Shown: one piece after another, positions 1-8,025 of the stretch
Numbering within the stretch: position 1 is the stretch's first letter
Layout: each line of letters opens with the position of its first letter
Source of the DNA: Brachybacterium sp. SGAir0954
Lineage (GTDB): Bacteria; Actinomycetota; Actinomycetes; Actinomycetales; Dermabacteraceae
Reading direction: 5' to 3'
NCBI RefSeq assembly: GCF_005490785.1
Contig: NZ_CP027295.1
Location: 2,914,001-2,978,000, forward strand
DNA: 64,000 nt
Notes under the pieces: model-generated
The model's database searches: none
What the model was told of the DNA's origin: nothing
Seen by the model: only the letters and a program-made list of their open reading frames with translations
Made by a program: the position numbers and the translations under genes

Positions 1-579
1 CGCGCCCGTGAGGGCGGCCACCTCCCCGCCGCGGTCTCCCAGCGCTGGGAGTCCCTGCTGGCCGACGCCGACCTGTGGGACTTCACGCCCCAGTTCATCC
101 ACGCGGACCTCTCCGAGGAGTCGCTGTTCGCCGCGGAGGACCGCATCAGCGCCGTGCTCTCGTGGCACGGGGCGAAGGTCGCCGATCCCGCCACGGATCT
201 CGCCTGGCTCATCTCCTCCCTCGACACCGAGCGCTTCGACGAGCTGTACGCCGCCTACCGCGAGGAGCTCCCCACCGAGGTGCACCCGCGCCTGGTCGAG
301 CGCGCGCAGGCGATCGGCGAGTTCGCCGTGTGCGAGTGGCTCCTGCACGGGCTGGACACCGAGGACCAGGAGATCGTCCAGGACGCCCGGGTCATGATCT
401 CCGACCTCGACCACGACCTCGCGCAGCTCGCGCGCGAGGAGGCGGAGCGCACCTACGAGGAGCTCCACGCCGATCGGCGCGAGCCCGTCGCCGCGGGCCA
501 GGACCCCGCGCCCGAGCAGCGGTCCGCCGCCCCCGAGGACGTCGAGCACCCCGGGACCTCCGAGCGTCCCGGGCACTGA
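1..579 (+). CDS. APH/MPH-fold phosphotransferase-like protein, C-terminal part
   Basis: The open frame enters from the left edge, so the N-lobe is missing and 192 residues are visible. The segment FIHADLSEESLF (visible residues 32-43) followed by AVLSWHGAKVADPATDLAW matches the catalytic and metal loops of the aminoglycoside/macrolide phosphotransferase (APH/MPH) family. The catalytic Asp of HxD is present (D36). The first metal ligand, normally Asn or His five residues later, is Ser. The Asp of the usual IDW motif is Ser in LSW. That loss of both metal ligands suggests a pseudokinase or a changed function. The last 45 or so residues are a Pro/Glu-rich tail. The gene converges on adnB with 26 bases between. 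The family assignment is firm, but substrate and activity cannot be told. Confidence 0.75.
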   Translation, partial: RAREGGHLPAAVSQRWESLLADADLWDFTPQFIHADLSEESLFAAEDRISAVLSWHGAKVADPATDLAWLISSLDTERFDELYAAYREELPTEVHPRLVERAQAIGEFAVCEWLLHGLDTEDQEIVQDARVMISDLDHDLAQLAREEAERTYEELHADRREPVAAGQDPAPEQRSAAPEDVEHPGTSERPGH

Positions 580-605
580 CCGGGTGACGGGCCCCGCGCC
601 CGGCC

Positions 606-3600
606 TCAGTCGCCGCGGAGCCTGCTCTCGACCGCCGCACGCGAGGGATGACGCGTCACCTCGTGCGTGACGCCTGCGGCCACGTAGTGGAAGGCGGTGC
701 GGATCCGTGACAGCGGCGTGCCCGTCGCCTCGTGCCAGGCCAGGCGGTACAGCGTGAGCTGCAGCGAGAGCGCCCGCAGCCGCGCCGGGGGCGGCACCTG
801 CCCCGTCTTCCAGTCCACGATCATCACGCCGTCCCCGCCGTCCGGATCGGGGAAGACGGCGTCGATCACGCCGCGCACCGCCACCTCGCCGATCCGCGTG
901 GTCACGGGGTGCTCCACGGCGATCGGGGTGCGGTCGGCCCACTCCGAGGCGGCGAAGGCGTCCCGCAGCGCGGCGGCGGAGCCCGCCGGCCCCTCGTCGT
1001 CGTGGTCCGCGAGATCGGCGAGGTCCTCGAGGTCCAGGAGCGCCCCCGCGTCGAAGCGGTGCTCGAGCCAGGCGTGGAAGGCGGTGCCCCGCGAGGCGGC
1101 GGCGGAGGGCCGGCGCGGGAGCGGGCGCAGCAGGTCCAGCGCGGCGCCCGTCGGGTCCTGCGCCTGCGCGACGACCTGCGAGGCGGACAGCCGGGCCGGG
1201 GAGTGCACCTCGGGGCGCGCGCGATGCTCGGCGAGGTCGGCGAGGGCCCGCTCCACGAGGGTCGCGAGCGCCGGGTCCGCGATCTCCCGATCGGCGGCGC
1301 CCGCCTCCGCGACGAGCCGGGCCGCACGATCGCGGGCGGCCTCCTCGGGCCCCGGGTCGGCGGGGAACAGCGCGGTGCGCCGGGAGGAGACCAGCGGGTT
1401 CTCCTCGGGGACCTCCTCGACCCGGCGGAAGGCCGGCGGCACGAGGTTCGCGATCTCGGCGAGATAGCGGGAGCGGGGCCGGGGCCGGCTCGCGTCCTGC
1501 CGCCAGGCGGCGGAGGTCAGCAGCAGCCGGCGCCGCGCCCGGGTCACCGCGACGTACATGAGCCGGCGGTCCTCCCGCAGCGACTCCTCCCCCTGGGCGA
1601 GCTGGTACTCGTCCACGAGCTCCTCGGCGTCGACCTGGGTGTCCGCCTCGGCCCACCGCAGCTCGGGGAGCGTTTCGGCGTCGCCGCGCAGGGCGGTGGG
1701 GACGGCGGCGTCGGCGAGCGGACCCAGCCAGCCGCTCGCGGGCACGCGCACCCGCCCCTCCTCGTCGGTGCGCGCGCGGCGCAGGTCGTAGGAGGGCACG
1801 GACCCCTCGGTGAGCCCGGCGACCGCGACGAGGTCCCATTCGAGACCCTTCGCGGAATGCATGGTCACGACCGTGACCGCGCCGGGCGGCGGCTCGGTCT
1901 GCGCGGCGGCGGAGACGGACAGCCCCGCCTCCTCGTCCTCGCTGATCTCGAGGAGGTCGAGGTAGGCGCCGAGACCGCCCTGCTGCGCCCCGGACTCGAA
2001 GGCGGCGGCGTGGTCGCGCAGCGCCTCGAGGTCGCGCAGCACGGCCGGGTCGGCGTCCCGCTCGAGCAGCGCGAGGTCCACGTCGAGCGCGCGAACGGCC
2101 GCGGTGACGAGGTCCGGCAGCGGCAGCGGGAGCAGCCGGCGCACGGTGCGCAGCACGGCCTGCAGACGCACCAGCCGTGCCCGGCCCTCCTCCCCCAGCT
2201 CCCGGCCCTGCGGGTCCTCCCAGCCGTGGGGCGGGAGGTCGTCGAGGGCGTCCACGAGGGACACCTGGACGGCCTCGTCGGCGGCGCCCGGTCCTCCTCC
2301 CGCGCGGCGTGCGAGGTGGTCGCGCCAGCGGCCCAGGACCGCGAGGTCCCGGGCGCCCAGGCTCACGCGCGGTCCGGTGAGCAGGCGCATCAGCGCGTCG
2401 CCGCGCGAGGGGTCGTGGGCGCACGTGAGCAGGGCGCGGACGTCCGCGACCTCGGGCCGGTGCAGGAGCCCGCCGAGCCCCACGACGGCCGCCTCGAGAC
2501 CCGCGGCCTCGAGACCCGCGACGAGCGCGGGGATCTGCCGACGGGCCCGCACGAGCACCGCGGCGCTCGGCACGTCCTCGTCCGGGCCGGCCTCGGCGCG
2601 CCGCTCGAGCACCCAGGCGGCGATCGCGGCCGCCTCGGTGGACTCGTCGGCCGCCTCGTGCACCTCGACCGCGCCCTCCCCCGCGCCGGGGCGCGAGCGC
2701 AGCTCGGGGATGTCGACCCCGGCACCGGCCGCGCGCAGCGGTCCGGCGAGCCGGTTGGCGACGGCGAGCGGGGCCTCGTCGTTGCGCCAGGACGTGGACA
2801 GGGAGCGCTGGAGCACGGGGGCGCCCGGCGCCGCGAAGGAGCGGGCGAAGCCGGCGAGCGAGGCGGCGGAGGCACCGCGCCAGCCGTAGATCGCCTGCTG
2901 CGGATCGCCCACCGCGCAGGCGGCGTGCCCGGGGCCGAAGAGGTCGGTGAGCATGCGCAGCTGCGCCACCGAGGTGTCCTGGAACTCGTCGAGCAGGACC
3001 ACGCGGTGGCGGCGTCGGGCGTCCTCCGCCGCGGCGGGGACCTCCGCCGCGATCCTCGCCGCGATCCCGATCTGGTCGGCGAAGTCGAGGGCGGCGCGCT
3101 GGTGGCGGACCTCGGCGAAGCGCTCGAGCAGGGGGATCAGGGCGAGGCGCTGCTCGAGCGCGTCGAGCACGCCGGCGACCTTCTTCGGCGTCACCCGGCG
3201 CCGTCCCTCGGCCTGGAGCGGGATCCCCGCGAGGTGGTCCCGGACCCGGGCGAGGTGCTCGCGCAGCTGCTCGGGCGCCACGAGATGGTCGGAGAGGGAG
3301 GAGGTCAGCGAGATGAGCGCGGCGGTGAGCGTCGCCGGGGAGGCGTCGAGGTCGAGGGAGTCGTCCGCGGACTCGACGAGGGTGTGCGCGAGCTGCCAGG
3401 ACGCGGAGGCGGACATCATCGTCAGCTCCGGGTCGAGGCCGACGGCGAGCGCGTGCTCGCGCACGAGGTCGAGGGCGAAGCCGTTGTAGGTCGCGACCGT
3501 CGGCTGCTGACCCACGAGCTCGTCCGCCCCGCGCTCGAGCCCCGGCGGGAGGGCGAGCCCCTCGGCGCGCAGCGCGTCGGCGAGCGCGGAGAGCCGCGCC

Positions 3601-3863
3601 CCGATCCGATGGGAGAGCTCCCCGGCGGCCTTGCGGGTGAAGGTGAGCCCGAGCACGTGGCGGGGCTCGACGATCCCGTTGGCGATGAGCCAGACGACGC
3701 GGGAGGCCATGGTCTCCGTCTTCCCGGATCCGGCGCCGGCGACGACGAGCATCGGCGCGAGCGGCGCCTCGATGACGGCGCGCTGCTCCTCGGTGGGCGG
3801 CGGCTGGTCGAGCAGGGCGGCGAGCTCGAGCGCGGGCAGGCGAACGGCGGGCGCGGCGGTCAC
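606..3863 (-). CDS. adnB: AdnB-like UvrD-family helicase with C-terminal RecB-type nuclease
   Basis: A 1085-residue SF1A helicase-nuclease that should act with AdnA in end resection of DNA double-strand breaks. All helicase motifs look intact: Walker A GAGSGKT (43-49), Walker B VLLDEFQD, motif III GDPQQAIYGWRGA, and motif VI YVAVTRARRRL. The C-terminal PD-(D/E)XK nuclease shows VMIVDWKTGQ near the end and has no iron-sulfur cysteines. The GTG start at 3863 overlaps the adnA stop as GTGA, which implies translational coupling. The open frame runs far upstream of this codon, but that part is a shadow of adnA. Length and order match mycobacterial AdnA-AdnB (known family). In that pair AdnB is the active motor, which fits the intact motifs here. 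Confidence 0.88.
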   Translation of the reverse strand: MTAAPAVRLPALELAALLDQPPPTEEQRAVIEAPLAPMLVVAGAGSGKTETMASRVVWLIANGIVEPRHVLGLTFTRKAAGELSHRIGARLSALADALRAEGLALPPGLERGADELVGQQPTVATYNGFALDLVREHALAVGLDPELTMMSASASWQLAHTLVESADDSLDLDASPATLTAALISLTSSLSDHLVAPEQLREHLARVRDHLAGIPLQAEGRRRVTPKKVAGVLDALEQRLALIPLLERFAEVRHQRAALDFADQIGIAARIAAEVPAAAEDARRRHRVVLLDEFQDTSVAQLRMLTDLFGPGHAACAVGDPQQAIYGWRGASAASLAGFARSFAAPGAPVLQRSLSTSWRNDEAPLAVANRLAGPLRAAGAGVDIPELRSRPGAGEGAVEVHEAADESTEAAAIAAWVLERRAEAGPDEDVPSAAVLVRARRQIPALVAGLEAAGLEAAVVGLGGLLHRPEVADVRALLTCAHDPSRGDALMRLLTGPRVSLGARDLAVLGRWRDHLARRAGGGPGAADEAVQVSLVDALDDLPPHGWEDPQGRELGEEGRARLVRLQAVLRTVRRLLPLPLPDLVTAAVRALDVDLALLERDADPAVLRDLEALRDHAAAFESGAQQGGLGAYLDLLEISEDEEAGLSVSAAAQTEPPPGAVTVVTMHSAKGLEWDLVAVAGLTEGSVPSYDLRRARTDEEGRVRVPASGWLGPLADAAVPTALRGDAETLPELRWAEADTQVDAEELVDEYQLAQGEESLREDRRLMYVAVTRARRRLLLTSAAWRQDASRPRPRSRYLAEIANLVPPAFRRVEEVPEENPLVSSRRTALFPADPGPEEAARDRAARLVAEAGAADREIADPALATLVERALADLAEHRARPEVHSPARLSASQVVAQAQDPTGAALDLLRPLPRRPSAAASRGTAFHAWLEHRFDAGALLDLEDLADLADHDDEGPAGSAAALRDAFAASEWADRTPIAVEHPVTTRIGEVAVRGVIDAVFPDPDGGDGVMIVDWKTGQVPPPARLRALSLQLTLYRLAWHEATGTPLSRIRTAFHYVAAGVTHEVTRHPSRAAVESRLRGD

Positions 3864-6800
3864 AGCTGCTCCCCCTCGGGCTGGAGCGGGCACGAGGCGC
3901 GCACCGCGCAGTGCGTGCAGTGCGGGTTGCGGCGGGCGACGACCCGGGTCCCCGAGACCTCCTCGGCGACGAGCGCGACGGCGCGCGCGAACCACTCCGG
4001 GTCCTCGGCGGCGGTGAGCGCGCCCTGGCCGCGGACGGCGGCCCGGCGGCCCCCGCCGCCGAGGTAGACGAGCTCCGCCCCGCCCAGGCGCTCGCCCGCG
4101 TCCTCCCCGAGCGCCTCGGCGAAGGCGCCCTCCTGCACGGCCGTCTGGTAGGCGGCGAGCTGGAGGTCCTCCGCGGCCGCGGCCTTCGTCTTCGGGGCGC
4201 CGGTCTTGAGGTCGACGACGCGCAGCCCGGTCGCGTCCCCCTCGATGCGGTCGACGGTGCCGCGCAGGCGCACGGGGTGCTCGCCCGCGAGCTCGACCTC
4301 GAAGGGTGCCTCGATCGCGAGCGGGGGCGCGGCGGCCGTGCGAAGGTGCTCGGCGAGGAGCCGGGCGGCGTCCTCGGCCCGGCGCACGCGGCGTCGGCCG
4401 GACCACGTGTCGAGCCCGGGGACGCCGCGCAGCAGCGTGTGCAGGCGGGCGAGGAGGTCCTCTTCCCCCGCCTCGCCGCGCGGGTCCTCCTGGGCGAGGC
4501 GGTGCACGGCGGTGCCGAGGACCTGGGCGGGGCCGGAGGCGCGGGAGCCGCCGGCCCGCTCGAACAGCCAGGCGCGAGGGCAGGCGTGGGCGCGCTCGAG
4601 GGCGGAGGGGGACAGCGGCACGGCGGTCCCGGGCTCCTGCAGCGCCTCCTCGCTCGAGGGGCGCTGGTGGTACCAGGCGGTGGGGTCCGCGCCGGGCGCC
4701 CCGGCCTCGCCGAGGGCGCGCAGCGCGACCGCGGCATCCAGGTCGGGACCAGAGGCGTCGTCGGCCTCCCGCAGGCGACGTCGCAGGGTCGCGACGAGGG
4801 TGCGCGCATCGGGGGCGGGTCCGGGGTCCTGCCGGAGGGTCTCCGCGTCCGTCCAGGCGGGGAGGCCGAGCGCCTCGAGCGCCTCGAGCAGCGCCGAGGG
4901 GCTCGTCTCCCCGTCCTCGACGGCGGTGACGAGCACGCGGGTCCGGGCCCGGGAGAGGGCGCTCACCGCGAGGCGCACCTCGTCGGCGACGACCTGCGCG
5001 CGCTGGGCGGCGTGCAGCGTGTCCGGGTCCGGGGGCGGCTCCTGCCCGGGCCGGGCAGCGCCGACGAGGGAGAGCTCGGCCGCGCCGAACAGCGTCGAGC
5101 GCAGGCGCAGGTTCGGCCAGGCCCCCTCCTGGAGCCGCGCGAGGACGATCGTGTCGCGGTCCTCCCCGGCGAGCTGCGCCGGGGTGAGCACGGCGAGGCG
5201 TCCGCGGGGCGCCGCGGAGGCGGCGAGGGTGTCCTCGACCACGGCCTGGCCGCGGATCTGCTCGACGAGGTCGAGGGCCCCGGCGCCCGGCCGGCGGTCC
5301 GCGAGGCGCTCGGCGGCGGCGAACAGCTCGAGCAGGGCGTCGAGGCGGCCGGAGGCGAGGCGGGCACGGGCGCCGTCGGCGTCCTCCGCCGCGCCGAGGG
5401 CCGCTCGCCGCCAGCCGCCGGCGAGCGCGGAGGCGTCCCACGCGGCCCACAGCACCTCCTGGGCGCCCTCCTCGGCGCGCGAGCGGACGGCCGCGATCAT
5501 GGCGCGCACGCGGTGCACCGGCGCCGCGGCGCGGTCGCGCGCCTCGGCGGCCGGCAACCCCGGGACCTCCTCGGCGACGAGGGCCCGAGCGAGCAGCTGC
5601 TCACTCGGCGTCTCGTCCTCCTCGGGGCGGGCCGCGAGCAGGAGCCGCCGGATGCGGCGCAGGCGCAGCTGGTCCGCATCGCCGAAGGGCCCGCGCAGCA
5701 GCTCGAGCGCCTCGAGCGGATCGGGCTCCCGGGACAGCTCGTCCAGCCCCAGCTCGACGATGCGCAGGAGGTCCGCGACCACGGCCTCCTCGCGCAGCGG
5801 CCGCGGCCGGCGGGGCGTGCGCACCGGGAGGCCGCTGCGGGCGAGCAGATCGGCGACGTCCGCGACGGCGCTCCCCGAGCGGCACACGACCGCCATGTCG
5901 TCGTAGGGGATCTCCTCGCGGTGGTGGAGGTCGCGCAGGGCCGAGGCGAGCAGCCGGGCCTCATCGAGCGGGGAGCGCGCCCGCAGCACGGCGAGGCCGT
6001 CGTGCGAGCCCTCGAGGTCCCGCGGGCGGCGCAGCGCGCCCGGGGCCCCGGCGAGCGGCAGCCGGGACCGCAGGGAGTCCACGGCGAGCGCCGGCCCGGC
6101 GGGGACGACGCCGTCCGCGCCTCCCCCGTCGAGGACCACCTCCGTGAAGGGCCGGCCGAGGGCCTCGGCGAGGCGGGCCGCGGCGTCGGGCAGCGCGCCA
6201 CGGAAGGTGTCGACCGCCTCGTCGGCGCACGCGGTGACGAGCACCCGCGCCCCGGCGCCCGCGAGCGCGAGGACCAGCGCGATGCCCGCGCTCGTGAGGT
6301 CCTGGGCGTCGTCGACGACGACCCTCGGGGCAGGGAGCTCGACGGCCCCGGCGGCCACGAGCCGGGCGGCGCGGCGCACGAGGCCGCCGCTGTCCAGGCG
6401 CGGCCCCGCGTCCAGCGCGGTCGCCGCCTCGAGGTCGAGCACGCCGAGGTAGTCGCGCAGCAGGGCGGCCGCGTCGCGCCAGGCGGGCCGCCCGCGCCGC
6501 CGCCCGAGCTCCTCGAGGTCGTCGGGTCCCAGCCCCAGCTCGGTGGCCCGCGTGACGAGGTCACGCAGCTCGGTCCGGAAGCCGGGCAGGGTGCGGGCCG
6601 CGGGGTCGACCTCGAGATGCCAGTCGGTGCGCTGGGCGATCAGCTCGGCGAGCAGGGCGTCCTGGTCCGCGCCCGTGACGAGGGTCGGCTCCCCGAGCCC
6701 GCGACGGGTGGCGTCCGAGCGCACGAGGGCGAAGCCGAGCGCGGCGGGGGTCATGACCCGCGCCTCCCGCGCCCCGTGCACGGCGAGCGCGTCCCGCAGC

Positions 6801-7039
6801 CGGGCGGCGGCCGCGCGGCGCGGGGCGAGCAGCAGCACCGGCTCCCCCGTCGCCGCGGCGGCGAGCGCGAGCGCGGTGCGACCCGCGCGGGGCGCCCCGT
6901 GGACGAGGACGTCGGCGCCCGCCCCGAACCGCTCGAGCGCCTCCCGCTGAGGAGCCCGGAGCGTGGCCGGGGTGCGCAGGGCGGGCAGCGCGTCGAGATC
7001 GGGACCGAGGAGGCGGAGGGCGGGGGCGGTGCTGGTCAT
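3860..7039 (-). CDS. adnA: AdnA-like helicase-nuclease subunit with degenerate ATPase motifs
   Basis: A 1059-residue partner of the adjacent adnB. The P-loop is degenerate: GAPRAGRT (48-55) has Arg where SF1 helicases have the catalytic Lys. Walker B reads VVVDDAQD (240-247) rather than DExQD. The motif III region reads ACADEAVDTFRGA rather than GDxxQ..FRGA. The C-terminal nuclease looks competent: VVDLKTG, an upstream Cys in ACPRAW, and CTHCAVRASC with Cys 1041, 1044 and 1050. Together these give the four-Cys pattern of AddB/Cas4-type Fe-S nucleases. The subunit probably contributes nuclease and structural functions, not translocation (inference). The ATG at 7039 follows a GGGGGAG stretch. 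An in-frame ATG at 7060 is possible but has no ribosome-binding site. Likely bicistronic with adnB. Confidence 0.85.
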   Translation of the reverse strand: MTSTAPALRLLGPDLDALPALRTPATLRAPQREALERFGAGADVLVHGAPRAGRTALALAAAATGEPVLLLAPRRAAAARLRDALAVHGAREARVMTPAALGFALVRSDATRRGLGEPTLVTGADQDALLAELIAQRTDWHLEVDPAARTLPGFRTELRDLVTRATELGLGPDDLEELGRRRGRPAWRDAAALLRDYLGVLDLEAATALDAGPRLDSGGLVRRAARLVAAGAVELPAPRVVVDDAQDLTSAGIALVLALAGAGARVLVTACADEAVDTFRGALPDAAARLAEALGRPFTEVVLDGGGADGVVPAGPALAVDSLRSRLPLAGAPGALRRPRDLEGSHDGLAVLRARSPLDEARLLASALRDLHHREEIPYDDMAVVCRSGSAVADVADLLARSGLPVRTPRRPRPLREEAVVADLLRIVELGLDELSREPDPLEALELLRGPFGDADQLRLRRIRRLLLAARPEEDETPSEQLLARALVAEEVPGLPAAEARDRAAAPVHRVRAMIAAVRSRAEEGAQEVLWAAWDASALAGGWRRAALGAAEDADGARARLASGRLDALLELFAAAERLADRRPGAGALDLVEQIRGQAVVEDTLAASAAPRGRLAVLTPAQLAGEDRDTIVLARLQEGAWPNLRLRSTLFGAAELSLVGAARPGQEPPPDPDTLHAAQRAQVVADEVRLAVSALSRARTRVLVTAVEDGETSPSALLEALEALGLPAWTDAETLRQDPGPAPDARTLVATLRRRLREADDASGPDLDAAVALRALGEAGAPGADPTAWYHQRPSSEEALQEPGTAVPLSPSALERAHACPRAWLFERAGGSRASGPAQVLGTAVHRLAQEDPRGEAGEEDLLARLHTLLRGVPGLDTWSGRRRVRRAEDAARLLAEHLRTAAAPPLAIEAPFEVELAGEHPVRLRGTVDRIEGDATGLRVVDLKTGAPKTKAAAAEDLQLAAYQTAVQEGAFAEALGEDAGERLGGAELVYLGGGGRRAAVRGQGALTAAEDPEWFARAVALVAEEVSGTRVVARRNPHCTHCAVRASCPLQPEGEQL

Positions 7040-7085
7040 GGCTCCCCCATTCCACCCCATGAGGCGGACGAACGGGACACGGGGC

Positions 7086-7122
7086 TAGAGTGTGGCGGAT
7101 CATCTCTCCCTGGTCCTGGAGG
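7086..7122 (+). promoter_or_regulatory. Promoter -10 and ribosome-binding site of the TetR gene
   Basis: TAGAGT at 7086-7091 resembles a -10 hexamer. GGAGG at 7118-7122 sits six bases before the ATG at 7129, which fixes that start over the in-frame GTG at 7090. I see no convincing -35. Confidence 0.45.
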
Positions 7123-7128
7123 ACAGCC

Positions 7129-7743
7129 ATGGCGCCCACCGTCCGCATGCCCCGCCGGGAGCGGCGCGCCCAGCTGCTGGCGATCGCGACCGAGGTGTTC
7201 CGCGCCCGCGGCTACCAGGGCACCTCGATGGACGACATCGCCGCCGCGGCCGGGGTGACGAAGCCCGTGCTCTACCAGCACTTCACCTCCAAGGAGACCC
7301 TCTACAAGGAGGTCATCGACGTGCTCGGCGCGTCGCTCCTCGAGGTCGCCCGTTCGCTGCGGGACGTCCCCGGCCCGCCGCAGGCCCGGGTCGAGGAGGG
7401 GCTGCGACGCTTCACCGAGATGGTCGAGGTCGAGAACACGCTGCGGCTGTTCACGGGGCGCGGCGACGTCTCCGAGGAGATCGAGCAGCAGGTCGCCGGT
7501 CTCCTGGACGCGCTCGCGCTCGAGGTGGCCGGGGTGCTCATCGCGTACCGGGACGTCACCCCCGCGCACGCCCGGGTCATCGGCCGCATGATGATCGCGA
7601 TCGCCCAGTCCACTGCCCGCCTCGCCCATGAGGCGGGGGACGAGGCGAGCCGCGAGGACCTGCTCCGCACCACGACCGCGCTCGTCGTGGACGGCCTGAC
7701 CGGATTCGCCCTGCGCGAAGACGCCCCCGCTCCCGCCGAGTGA
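7129..7743 (+). CDS. TetR/AcrR family transcriptional regulator
   Basis: A 204-residue one-component regulator. The N-terminal helix-turn-helix is typical of TetR (about residues 10-58): RRAQLLAIATEVF, then TSMDDIAAAAGVTKPVLYQHF as recognition helix and SKETLYKEV after it. The C-terminal ligand domain is Ala/Arg-rich with no recognisable ligand signature. It reads away from adnA and is followed after 47 bases by the DUF3107 gene. The same TetR-DUF3107 pair lies near a DEAD-box helicase gene in mycobacteria (Rv3208, Rv3208A, Rv3211; known synteny). Target and ligand are unknown. A divergent operator could lie in 7040-7128, but I see no clear palindrome there. Confidence 0.9.
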   Translation: MAPTVRMPRRERRAQLLAIATEVFRARGYQGTSMDDIAAAAGVTKPVLYQHFTSKETLYKEVIDVLGASLLEVARSLRDVPGPPQARVEEGLRRFTEMVEVENTLRLFTGRGDVSEEIEQQVAGLLDALALEVAGVLIAYRDVTPAHARVIGRMMIAIAQSTARLAHEAGDEASREDLLRTTTALVVDGLTGFALREDAPAPAE

Positions 7744-7748
7744 GCCGA

Positions 7749-7782
7749 TAGAGTGGCGGCGCATCCGTCGGACACAGAAAGG
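7749..7782 (+). promoter_or_regulatory. Promoter -10 and RBS of the DUF3107 gene
   Basis: TAGAGT at 7749-7754 repeats the hexamer found before the TetR gene. AAAGG at 7778-7782 is eight bases before the ATG at 7791. It suggests DUF3107 has its own promoter inside the TetR-downstream gap. Confidence 0.4.
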
Positions 7783-7790
7783 CGCAGGTC

Positions 7791-8012
7791 ATGGAGATCC
7801 GCATCGGCATCCAGCATTCCCCGCGAGAGATCGTCATCGAGTCCGAGGAGTCCTCGGAGGACGTCCTGAGCTCGCTCGCCTCCGCCGTCCAGGACGGCTC
7901 CCCCGTCACGCTGCGCGACACCAAGGGCCGCCTCGTGCTGGTCCCCGGCGCGAAGCTCGCCTACGCGGAGGTCTCCACCGAGGAGCCCCGTCGCGTGGGC
8001 TTCCTCGGCTGA
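7791..8012 (+). CDS. DUF3107 family small protein
   Basis: A 73-residue acidic protein beginning MEIRIGIQHSPREIV and containing SLASAVQDGSPVTLRDTKGRLVLVPGAKLAYAEV-type strand-rich sequence. It matches the DUF3107 family (mycobacterial Rv3208A/TB9.4), whose biochemical role is not established. No membrane segment or signal is present. It lies between the TetR gene and the membrane phosphoesterase gene, whose GTG start follows 13 bases after this stop. A clear -10 and a modest SD precede it. Confidence 0.85.
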   Translation: MEIRIGIQHSPREIVIESEESSEDVLSSLASAVQDGSPVTLRDTKGRLVLVPGAKLAYAEVSTEEPRRVGFLG

Positions 8013-8025
8013 CGTCGCCCCCTGC

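Noticed and set aside
606-5450. A 1614-codon open frame extending adnB far upstream
   Set aside because: The part above 3863 reads Arg/Pro/Ala-rich nonsense antisense-free shadow of adnA in another frame. The helicase begins at the GTGA junction.
732-7258. Long plus-strand open frames (over 1100 codons each) opposite adnA and adnB
   Set aside because: They are mirror frames of GC-rich coding sequence, with His/Gly/Arg/Glu-rich composition and no domains.
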